Assembly (NCBI GenBank): GCA_964036275.1
Contig: OZ038435.1
Coordinates: 30,423,521 to 30,487,520, forward strand
Length of the DNA: 64,000 nucleotides
From: Litoditis marina
Taxonomy: Eukaryota > Nematoda > Chromadorea > Rhabditida > Rhabditidae
Direction: 5' to 3'
Part shown: piece by piece, positions 25,117 through 35,797 of the stretch
Position numbering within the stretch: the stretch's first letter is position 1
Layout of the letters: every line of letters begins with the position of its first letter
Program-made: the position numbers and the translations under genes
The notes under the pieces: generated by a model
The model's database searches: none
What the model was told of the DNA's origin: nothing
What the model saw: the letters and a program-made list of their open reading frames with translations, nothing else

Positions 25117-25686
25117 CATAGGAACTAGCCCACAGTTAAGATACTGGTAGAACGGTAGTAACAGTTAAACGGTGGTGATGTGGTCGTAAACGTCCCGTGA
25201 TTCAGTGGTAAACTTCTGGTAACGTTGAATCACGGTTACTACCAGTAAATCGGTTATGTATCTCAAGTAACCTCAAAACTAAACTAGACATCTAATACCA
25301 CATGTGATAACTATACTAGATACGGATGTCTGCGAGACTGCTCTGCAGGCTTCTGGCTGTTTTCGGTTCAGTTACCCAAGTTTGAGGTGCTTTTCACCTC
25401 TGAAGCGAACTTAGTATTTAGTACGTGAGAACTAGATACTAGAGGGGCCATGAAAAGATAATTAGATTTTGTTTTATAAAAAAAATAATTAATAGGTGTT
25501 TTATTTTCGATAACTTGAAATAATTTTACTGCTGTTTTACTGCAGTTGAACTACAACTTTACTGGCGTTTTACTGCCTAATAGCGACACCGTACTACTAC
25601 CGTTTTACGGCTAGTAATACTACCAGTGAAACCGTGGTAGTACGGTGTCGCTACTGTAGTAAAACGCCGGTTTTATCTTTACAGTG
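25117..25686. mobile_element. ~575-bp repeat family, full copy 2
   Basis: Close match to 23166-23747 over its whole length, in the same orientation. It lies between gene 1 and gene 2 starts, ~250 bp upstream of the gene 2 first coding exon. Confidence 0.8.
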
Positions 25687-25941
25687 TACGGCGGGCGAAT
25701 TCTATATCTGAGTAAGCAGATTTTCAGCAACCTAGCCTTTTAACCTTTTTGTAGTTGGGTAACCAGAAAGTAACGTGAAACAAAAGCTGGTTACTTGTAA
25801 AGTTCGCCAGCTCGCTAGTAAATCGTTTCATCGAACTATTGTGTTTCATTCCATTTTACGGTTTACCTCCACGATTTGACTCATTATTTCAGGTAACGAT
25901 CACATCTCACTTTTGGAGAGCATCTCTGGCTTGCGAATAGA

Positions 25942-28900
25942 ATGGCAAGTGAGTGCATAAATACTTATCTCGAATACCATTAATCGAGTGAGAACAGGAC
26001 ACAAACATTGGTGTAGTGTATGGGGATTAAAACGACGAACTGTAATTTTAAATACTAATGAAGAAAGTAATTAACAAACTTTTGCCAGTACTCAAATACC
26101 CAACTCAATTTATCCATCAGGTGCAGACGAGACGACATTCACTGTGCCGACTTCGGAAGTTGCGCTTATCATTGGTATCAGGAGAAAAATTGCCAAGAAG
26201 ATTGAGAAGGAGGAGGATTGCACCATTGAAGTGACCGACAACAAAATTCCAAACGGTTAGTCATCCTATTTTCTCAAGTAAGGCGTTGTGGCCAGTGGCC
26301 GTATTCACCAATCCTCGGGAAGACGGGAAGCTAAAATATCTCCCCGCAGGAAGGTAGATCACGAAAATTGTGTGCGGTGGCCGTATTCACCAAGATCCCG
26401 GGAAGGTAAAAAAGAAGCTTCCCGCGCCTCTGGACCCTCCTCACCAGCACGCTATTTTTGTGCTCTAACTTCCCGCGGGGAGGTATTTCAGCGTCCCGAG
26501 GATTGGTGAATACGGCCACAGAAGTTAGAGCACAAAAATAGCGTGCTGGTGAGGAGGGTCCAGAGGCGCGGGAAGCTTTTTTACCTTCCCGGGATCTTGG
26601 TGAATACGGCCACTGATGTACAATTTAAAAGAGCGCGTGCTATGTCATTGTCAGAATCTACCCGTTATACGTATTTTCTTCGCACTTGCATTCGTAACCA
26701 TTTCAAAAATTAGAATAGTCTAATTCCAATGCATGACAGGAACATTTCGAGCAATATTTAGTTTTGATGGCGAAAACTGCAATTTTCGACCTCTTTGGAA
26801 CTGAAACCGACTCCCCTCCTCTTCTTGACATTTCCTGTACGAAAACTGGTTTGAATACCTGGAATACTCTAATGTAGATGACAGCTATGTGATCCTAATA
26901 TCTCTATCCTAATATCTTATAGGATAGACCCGGCTGTTCACACTTCGTGAAGCTGTGTTAAGCAGGCAATGACGCGTTTTTTTACAGAGTACATACATTA
27001 TTAGTATTGTGTATTGCTTGACCCACTGTATCTAAAAACTTTCTAGAGTTGTCATCAACCCTGTCTTTCTTCACGTTTTTCTTGCGCCCTCTTAACTTGG
27101 CAGCCGGGGTTGATGTTTCATGTACTCAAAGTTCCGATTTCAAAAATGAGGGTCGAAAATATCTTATATTCAGACGGCACTGTTCGAACATCAGTTGTGA
27201 GAATCGTGAGCAAACCGGCTACACTGAAAACCGCCACGCTCAAAGTATTCGCGCTTCTGGCGAAATCAGAGAAGTTACAGGAGTAAGTTGTACTTACAGA
27301 ATCGCGGATTTTTTTAGAACAAAAACCAACCTCATTTTATGTTTACCCCGCGCAGTTTTATGGTCGATGTATTCCAAATATCGGTCTTCTGTAGAAAATC
27401 AACCTTCAAATGCAAAACTCTCCTAGTTTTTGTTTAGAAAATTGGGAATGAAGGCTCCTGTCGACTTAGGATATACATTATGAATCTATTCTTACTCTGA
27501 TACTTGACATGGTTGGTAGTTGGTATCAATCAGGTCTGGTTTATGTTAATTTTTATTGATTATTTACAGATGGATGTGTTCGGATAAAGCTACGGCTCTT
27601 GTCATTGAATGGAATGACGACCAATTGATCGATTTTCAAAACGAGCACGATGTTTACCTCGGTAGGTGAAAAATGTTTACCGTGTGTGTATTTGTGAAGC
27701 GATGCTCTGTTTTGTTTCTGGGTGTTGGATTGATTTTTCTCCTTTTCTGAGTTATTTCTAGTCGGTTAATGAGGCAGTATGAGTGATACTTTCTTGTTGA
27801 GATTTCTTGTTCAGAATGTGGTATTGAATTCCTTTCTCAATCATTTGATTATAGATTTCGATGATCGTGGAGAGGTATCTCTGAAGGCTTGGGACAAGGA
27901 GCGTCTCAAGTTCGCGAAGAAGGCATTAGAGAACTATAGAGATGGGTACGTTAGAACTCGGATATAGTGTGCTGGTGGGAAGGGTCACAGATCGGCAGGA
28001 AACTGTCGCGAGTATCGCCAATTTGAGCTGAAACGACTTATCGCACGTGACGGGGAAGTGTGATCCGTGATTAAAATTTAGTTCAGTCAGAACCTGTCTA
28101 CAGTGCAGCTGTAGCTGACAATCGCAACATATTACAAGTACCACCCTCCACCCCGCTTCGAAATATTGGCTATTTGGCTGGCCATGGAATAATAGTAGTA
28201 CTTGAAGCTTCTGGCTGCTTGAAGATTCCTTATCTCGGATCTTTCTCGCTCGGTGATCGGAGCCCAATTAAAATGTTTTTTTTTTTCAAATTCTAAATGT
28301 TAGTGGAACATGTAACAAAATTGTTTTTCAGACAGGGAGCCTGTAGCAGCTCACTGAAACGGCCAATTTCTGCTGGCAGTCAAATGAGAAATGGAATAGA
28401 CTTGGAGTCACATGTGAAGGCTGAAGTTCTTAGTGATTCATCGAGCGACAATGAGGAAGACGTGCGATACGGCAAACGGCCCAAGTAAGATAGTAAATAG
28501 TTTATGCTGGTATTTATACACTACCAAGGCTGTGTTCTTTCATACCTTGTCCCCAGATTGTGGGTTTAGGACTGAGGCACGAACCTGCACACTATAATCT
28601 CGTTTTTTTCCAGTGTAGACAAATTTTCATTTCGTTATTTAGTTTTGTCCCACCAAGTTATCTAGTATTATGATTATCTCTTCAAATCATAAAAAAACCT
28701 TATAAACCACACCAACATTATTGTTTATCAATTTCAGAATTTCAGTATAACTATGAGTATAGGAATGTGTTGCCGTTTAGATGATAGTACCGTACTTTTT
28801 TCAGGTATCCGAAGCATATGAATATCCTGATGCTTGGTGAGACGGGTGTCGGGAAGTCGACCTTCATCAATGGTCTGGTGAATTACCTGAAGTACGACTC

Positions 28901-31900
28901 TATGGACCAGGCTCTCGATGAAGGAGTCCATATTCTGATCAAGTCTTCGTTTACGCTGACTGACGAAGATGTAAGTATTTAAGTATAGTAATGTAAGTAT
29001 ACTATTTATTATGAATTATAGTGTATTGGCAATTTTGTTCGAAATGAGCTTACCATCCTCATAGGTTTATCAGCAGTCGTATTGTTGTCTATGCCTTTTT
29101 CATAATGACTGGCATAATTGTTCCATCGTGTATCCTAATTATTGTCTTCTTCTTATCTTCAAACGTGAATGTGATTAGAGAGTATGAGGGACACCCAGAC
29201 ACCCGTTAGTAATTTTGTCCAGCTCAGTGAAAGAATGTCAAATATCATACTGGTTTCGGAGTGTTGGCTCATGTTCACCAACATATTTTTTCAGTTCAAT
29301 GCCAAGGAAATAGTGATTGAGCCAACCGTTGAAGATGAGCAAGGAATCCCTCCTAATGAGAACATGGTGAATGGTCAATCTGCCACACAGGTATGTTGAA
29401 GTTGACAAGTCGGCAAGTATGGTTCGAATGATTTCATATAATCGCCAAATGTTTTACGTGGATATGACAGTAATTTTGAAAAGAGTTGACCCTCTAAACG
29501 ATTTTGACCTTGACCTCTTTCTGAATTCGTAGCACTACAAAAATAAAGGTAAAGCTCAAAGAAGTAATATAAACTAGAAAAACGGAAAGAGAAAGAGTAT
29601 AGAAAGTGGTACGTTTCGCCTCTACCCCATGACACGACAGCAGTAGGAAGTTATCTCGTAATTCATTCTTTTCTAGATTAGTCCCACAACGCGCAGTATC
29701 GGAACATTATCTCACATAGTGTACTACTTAAAGACATTCGTCTCTTTTCAGGATCCCAAGTCCTATGTCTTCTCGTGGTTCGATGAGGGAGAAGAAAAGT
29801 CGATTCGAATTATTGACACTCCTGGTATTGGTGACACCCGTGGATTGGAACAGGACAAGATCAACTTCAATAAGATTCTCTCCTTCATTGCGGACTTCAG
29901 GTACGTTGCGCAGTGAGATTGTATGGGCATTAGTTCAGTTGTATGTTCAATGTGATGAGTTTTGTATATGGCTGACAATACACCAACCGAATTTTTTTTC
30001 CCAAAAAGGCCTCTTGAAAAATCGGTTCACAAAATTTGGAAATTTGAAACATCGGACTCAAAATTTGGGGTTTCGCACAAATACACCGTTTTTCGACAAA
30101 GTATGAAAAGTATCTATTGTTAAAAAAAACAGGTTTCACGAAAATATTTTATTCGTTCCAGTGAGCTGCATGCTGTCTGCATTTTGGTGAAGCCAAACGC
30201 ATCTCGTCTCACTTTGGCGTTTCGTTTCTGCATTGATGAGCTATTGGTCCACCTTCACAAGTCGGCCAGCAAGAATATCCTGTTTTGTTTCACCAATACT
30301 CGTGGAACCCTTTACAAACCGGGCGATACTTTACCCACATTGAAGGGACATCTGGAAAAACTGAAGGAGACACGAGGAATTCATATACCGTTAGATGTGT
30401 GAGTTGGTTTTTTTTTAAACTTTCTAAATTAAGATGTTCTGATTTTCGTCCTTAATAAGTGCCCTATCCTTCGAATGTAGATAAATGAACAAATAATCCA
30501 TCTCAACTTATATTTCGTCGTTTGGCATTGTTTTTGAGAATCGAAAAAGAGAAAGTTTTTGGTATCTGTTTTTGAACGTATGAATTTTTTTAGTTCGACG
30601 CTGTTCTCGTTTGACAATGAAAGCTTTCGTTTCCTCTGTGCGTGTAAGAGTGACTTCGCTTTTTCCGATGTGGATAAGGAAAATTTCGATGGCAGCTGGA
30701 AAAAGTCGGTACAGGAAGCAGTCAGGTAGGCAGTTTCATTGTCATGTTCCGTGGGGCATATAAGATATACATATTGAGTGAGAGTTGGCAAGTGGACGGT
30801 GAAACGGTGGGATGTTAAAACGAAAGTATTTTCTCAAATTTTCGGTTTCGGACCCACCGGGGATCAAAACGTTCAGTGCGATTGGTGCCTTGTACTGATC
30901 ATCCAACGTACCGCGAATAATTTGCTATAGGCAGTGTAGTGTTGATGGAAACCCTTCACTGTTCTGTTTCATTGGGCAGAAGTTCGATTCAGTTTTGTTG
31001 TTATTCATCTGGCAGCTTACTAAAAAGTCGTTTATTATTGATTTTTCCACCTGTGTCCAGCTTATCCGATTCTACCTCCAGATTGTTTGACCGCATCGTC
31101 GATCTGCCCGTTCATTCTGTGGAGGACACGTTGTGTCTGAACAACACTCGAGCTGTTATTCTCACATTGGCCAGACCGTTGGCAGAAATTGCACGGAATC
31201 AGATGATCAACAAGCGGTTAATTGAGGATAAAATGAGAGAGGTAGTCACATTCCTCTAGTAAACCTGGCTAAATAACCAGAAGATTCCATGTGCTAGTTT
31301 ATTCTTCCGGCCGAATTCCAGAAAGTTTGCTCTCCATTTATGCTACACTTAGGGTATTCTGGTTGAAAAACCGATTTCTAGATTTCTTCAAGAGGTTTCT
31401 GGTGAATGGGTAGTGAATTCGCACGGCTGTTCCTTGGCCTTTGCAGTGAAGTAATACAAGCTCCATTTCTCCCTTTGCTTCGCGTACTTTTCTCTAAAAA
31501 AAGTTCTACCCATCACCCATATCTTGATAGTTGTTCATATGGTTTCATTGATTACATGGTGTGAAATTACCAACCAGCAATCAACTTTTGATTACAGGTT
31601 CAGAATCACATCAAAGAAGGTATGGATCTTCGTGGCAAACTTCATGTTGATCAGGTGGGAATTAAATCGTATCAGCTTAGCACCTCTAATTTCAAAATGA
31701 GACTTGAGCGCCTTTTGATTTGAAGATCCATTCACATTTCACATGAGAATTCGAACTGATTAGATGTATCTGAGCTCTTTGATAATTGATTGGTTCTCTC
31801 TCTTTTTCTTATTCACCGTGGAAAATAGGATCTGATATGTAACTGCTCATTGGTATTGTGGCCGACATGTGATATTTTTTCTGTAAACCTGACTATTTGA

Positions 31901-34578
31901 ACATTAATCAATATTTTGTCTTTCAGGTTGTTATTAGAGCCGAGCACATCGATTACCCACAAACGGTGTGTACCGCAGCTGGTTGCGTGGAGCATCGTCG
32001 CTTTAATGCTGATCCAAACGCTCCCGTGGAAACAGTTTACAAGACAGTCTGCCACGATCATTGCTATTTGCAAGGAGTTCAGGTGACCTGTGTTTTCTGT
32101 TGTATTTCAACAAGTTTGCTATTTTCGAATTCATACAGTATTAATTTAGGAAGGGTTCATAGTTCATATATGAAAAACGTGTGAGGGGTTGCGGAGTTAC
32201 AGTTATGGAGCTAATGCCAAGGGCTTTGGGAAAGGGTTGGTCAAATAGGGAAATGAAGGAAAACAAGATCTGTGATAAATTGCTAGTTTCTCGGATCAGC
32301 TGACTTTGCTGGTTGGCTCAGCTGAGAGACCCTATTGTTATACAAATTTGGGTTTACTCGGTCACTGTTGAAATCAATAACTTTTTCAAACTAACAGGAC
32401 CGAACTTTCTGAAGCACGTGCTCTGAAAACGTGAAGTAGAAGTTTAAAGTAGTTTTTTTTTCGGAAGAACCAGCTGACGTTTTGCAATTTGTTTGACTCT
32501 CTACAGGTGGAGAACTGTCCCAACCAGGATCTGCAAAACTGTTGGGCGTTGCACTCGACTGGCGGAGCGGAGTGTCGAGTATGTAAATGTCATTGGTCAA
32601 CGCATATGCATATTCGCTACAAGCTTAATCAGACCATGGAACAGGTAAGTTATTGAGATTTTTAGTAAAGTTGTCTTGAGAGTGTGTGAAAACTGGCTTC
32701 CTTTCTGCCAATAGGGGAAAAGTGTGCATAGTTTAATGCCAGATCCAGACGTTTTTCATCAAAATTAGTAAATGGTTCCCGTTTTTGAAATAGTCACACC
32801 TCACTGGTGTGTGAGAAGAGACTATGTGGTCGAAGCTGAGTGGAAGCGGTCTGAGGTAAACTAGATGAATTGATAAATATCGAAAATATTACCGATCACA
32901 ATTTCAGCAACCTATCAAAACTAAAGCTCGCTGAGAATGTGGGACTGTAAAGTGTGTCGTAGTAAAGCTCTTGAAGTACTTGTCGATGTTTCTAGGTGAC
33001 TGATCCAACAGTCATGGCGAGCATTGCAAATAAGGACGATATGGTGAAGAGTGCCCAGTTGTTCCTGGAAGCTGAGCGGAGAAAGGTGAAACTAGTCCCA
33101 AATCACTCTTCAAATCGTTTAAATTTTTGTTTTCTCGGTAGCAAGTCTTTTTTTTCTATTTCATCGAGAAAGTGATGGCTGGAATTATAACAAATTGTAG
33201 CTTGTTGTTGAGCTCTAAACGTTTATGGGAATACTAGGTGCTATTCACCAATGTACCTGTAGCAAGAACCTTTCCCTGACCCTGATTAGGATTTTGCTCG
33301 ATAGATTTATAATCTGGTGTTAAAGGTGGAAGAATTAACCAAAGAATCGGAGAAGATCACCAAGTACTGTGCCGAGTTTGCTGCTTTCCTGGCCAAGCAC
33401 TCTATCCTGCCCTACAATGACTCGTACCGCCAGTATATTGGACATCTCATTCGAGAGGAAGTTGGTCCAGATTTTATTATTATTTTTTGTTCGACTCAAT
33501 TTTAGAGCTGCTCTCAGTAATCTCCAGAAGTGATTCAAAATATTGTTTATTAGCGATTTAAGTTTGTTCATACAGTCATATTCATTTGCATCACGAAATG
33601 TCCGCATTTGCTACATCACTCCTGTAATTACAACTGGTTATTAGCGTGTTTCAGCGTGAGAAGGTGGCCTCCGGTGGCTCGGATAGTGTGCTGAAAGTGA
33701 TGGAGCGGTATCAAGCGGATTACAAGCAGCAGGTGTGTTCGTTTTCGCGTAATTATGCCTCTCTCCGGAAAGGTTTCAAGTTTGGGATAGGACACAGTTT
33801 CGAGTGGTTATAATTTTGTGATGAGGCTAATTTTGGTGAGGAAATTCGTTTGTGCTCATAAGATCTAGGAAAAATGTCCACTAATGGTTTGCATAGGTGG
33901 GATGTCACGGTCCGCTGGCCGGAGGACCCTTAACTACTTGACAGACTGAATGAGAGGGGACCTATAACTATTTAACAAATTACCCATTTTTGTTTTGTGG
34001 CGCCACTGAATTAGTAACCCATAACTTTTCGTGTTTTTCCGCAGGAGTGATCATTAACTCTTCAGACCCACAACCAGGACCATACCACATATGATGGTTT
34101 GAATGATGCTGAATAATTCATGTTTCTAAATACTTGTTGCGCTAATTTACAGGTGGTCCTACTCGACAGCAGCATGAATCTGAAGACTCCGTCTGCGAAG
34201 GCTCGTGGCGTGAAGGACATGAATGACATGGTTCACGAGTTGAAGAAGCTGAAACATTGTGGCACAGTGCTCACGGAAGTTCAGGTGATTCGCCCCTCCA
34301 TCATATTTGAAGTATTTCCTCTGAGAAAACTAAAATTCGTTGGTTCCTGTTTAGACTAAATTACCAGCGTAAACACAAGTTCTCGAATCTTTCAGTGCTG
34401 GCTTCTAAAAAGTTATCTAGCCCTTTTTCAGAAGCTCGAACTGCTGAAGGTTCGTCAACGACAGCTTCATGCTGGAAAAGTGGTTCCGGTGAATGGAGGA
34501 AATAGTATTCTGACTGCCCCCATCAGAATGTTCAAGCGACTCCAGACCACATTCTATGGTAGAAGAACAACTCAGTAA
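25942..34578 (+). CDS. KH-like domain GTPase with Cys/His module (gene 2)
   Basis: Exons: 25942-25948, 26121-26255, 27174-27282, 27570-27661, 27855-27945, 28332-28484, 28805-28970, 29295-29390, 29752-29900, 30162-30398, 30594-30725, 31082-31241, 31598-31654, 31927-32082, 32507-32644, 32996-33085, 33326-33460, 33655-33732, 34153-34284, 34432-34578. Sum 2460 nt, 819 residues, all phases consistent. Residues ~9-83 form a KH-like unit (VPTSEVALIIGIRRKI... then VFALLAKSEKL), with GIRR where KH folds have GxxG. Residues ~145-195 are a charged linker with basic KRP patches. G1 GETGVGKST at 207-215; SATQ at ~280; G3 DTPGIGDTRG from 305; FTNTRG at ~376-381. The Cys/His module at ~529-626 (VCTAAGC, VCHDHC, CRVCKCHWSTHMH) may bind zinc. 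The C-terminus is helical. A plausible RNA-linked GTPase; target unknown. The seven-nucleotide first coding exon (ATGGCAA) lies 51 nt behind an acceptor. Confidence 0.88.
26294..26614. mobile_element. Foldback MITE, AGTGGCCGTATTCACCAA family
   Basis: Ends are AGTGGCCGTATTCACCAA and its reverse complement. Inside, a ~95-bp arm at ~26378-26475 recurs inverted at ~26521-26614, and a second terminal-like copy (TTGGTGAATACGGCCAC) ends near 26519, so it looks like one element inserted in or duplicated within another. A partial relative is at 40316-40419. Intron between the two KH exons of gene 2. Confidence 0.8.
28805..28970 (+). CDS. Walker A exon of gene 2
   Basis: 166-bp exon encoding NILMLGETGVGKSTFINGL and ending LTDED. 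It differs from the gene 4 exon 51175-51340 at only two positions (both GAA/GAT), while the introns on both sides do not align by eye. See the finding on local sequence exchange. Confidence 0.92.
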
Positions 34579-34728
34579 ATGCATCTTGTACATATCTGTT
34601 GGCTCTTACTAATTTAGCTATTTTTCATTTTTTTTCATAGTTTCGGTTTTGTTTTTAGAATTTGGAATATGTTGCACAGGTTGGTTATGCATGCATCGGT
34701 TCTTTTTCTCATAGTTGTGTGTGCACAA

Positions 34729-34734
34729 TAAATA
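34729..34734 (+). terminator. Poly(A) signal of gene 2
   Basis: AATAAA about 150 bp after the TAA at 34576-34578, on the coding strand, and before the convergent 3' end of gene 3. Confidence 0.65.
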
Positions 34735-34954
34735 GTTGTATTTTTGTTGTGCTCAAGTCCCGCTAGTTTTGAAGTTGTTATGATAATACAGACCATATAT
34801 CGGCCAACATATACTCGCGAAATAGGCGTTTCCTCTGGACAAAAATTTAGGTGCTGCCAGCCGCTGTACCAAGCTGTTTTGTCCCTGGGTAGCCAACGTT
34901 GTGTTTTAACTCTTCGATCTCGTTAAGAAAGCTTACTATACAAAACAATTTGAA

Positions 34955-34960
34955 TTTATT
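34955..34960 (-). terminator. Poly(A) signal of gene 3
   Basis: TTTATT on the plus strand, AATAAA in the sense of gene 3. It lies ~200 bp beyond the distal last exon (35158-35223) and ~540 bp beyond the proximal stop, so transcripts may run past both. Confidence 0.5.
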
Positions 34961-35157
34961 GAACATGCAAAAACACAATGAGTATGAAATTGTAATGATC
35001 AAAACAAATAAAATGACCAACAACCTGAAAAATTGAATCAACTTCTGAACGTGTAAAATATCTAGAGAAACTGAAGCAGAGTGAGAGTAAAACTGTGGAA
35101 AATCAAAATATATACAACAAATATATATCTAATACTAATTGCTTTGATCGACACCTA

Positions 35158-35223
35158 TTATGGCCAGATAGCTGAGAACATCCGCGACAGAGTGCCACCC
35201 AAGTGACTATTACCAACTTCAAC
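35158..35223 (-). CDS. Alternative or ancestral last exon of gene 3
   Basis: After a TTTCAG-type acceptor this encodes VEVGNSHLGGTLSRMFSAIW then P and a stop, phase 0. It is clearly homologous to the last exons of gene 1 (VEVGGSLLGSAVSKILSAIG...) and gene 5 (VDVGNSVLGGALSKMFSSVW...), and closer to gene 5 in the G-N-S...F-S-x-x-W pattern. Gene 3 already has a last exon at 35504-35572, so this second one is either alternatively spliced or a relic left behind when the proximal copy arrived. Confidence 0.75.
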   Translation of the reverse strand, partial: VEVGNSHLGGTLSRMFSAIWP

Positions 35224-35396
35224 CTGAAAGAAAATTTGTATACATGATTCAGAAGTATTCGTCGGGACTGTAGTCAAATTTAATAAGAATGCATTGCGTT
35301 GGTGTAATAATGCATATTCTTTGCCATTTTTGTGCTAAAAGTGAAGCACAGAAAGATTTGATTTCCACGGTAAAATCTGAAGGAAAAAACTAACCA

Positions 35397-35797
35397 CATA
35401 ACACAAACAACGAAACAAATTCTTGACAACTTCTCAACAAACAAAATATTTCAAGCAGTAACAATTATAATATATACATACAAAACATCTTCTATAGCTC
35501 GCACTATTGTAGTCCGATGGCTGAGAGAATCTTCGATACGGCACTTCCCAGCAAGCTTCCACCAACTTCTACCTGAATTACCCCGGTACTTTACACTTTT
35601 CGAGATATAACGAAAACAAGTTTGACAAATAATTATATTTCACACGCTTTCAAGTAGAGAAAAAACTGACCACATGCCCCTCGTCTGTGTCCTGGTCGGC
35701 TACATTCCCGTTCATTTCTCTGATTGCCTTCACGACTGGACCACACGAGGATAGCTGACCCAACTGGTTGATCAGGGCCTCGATCTGAGAAAAAATC
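35397..35797 (-). repeat. Shared 3' end of minus-strand GTPase genes, copy 2
   Basis: Matches 13781-14184 in 3' UTR, last exon and penultimate exon. The last exons differ by only a couple of bases and encode the same 22 residues; the intron between is more diverged. Confidence 0.8.

Noticed and set aside
26288..26519. Overlapping frames on both strands around 26.4 kb
   Set aside because: Both come from the inverted arms of the MITE at 26294-26614.
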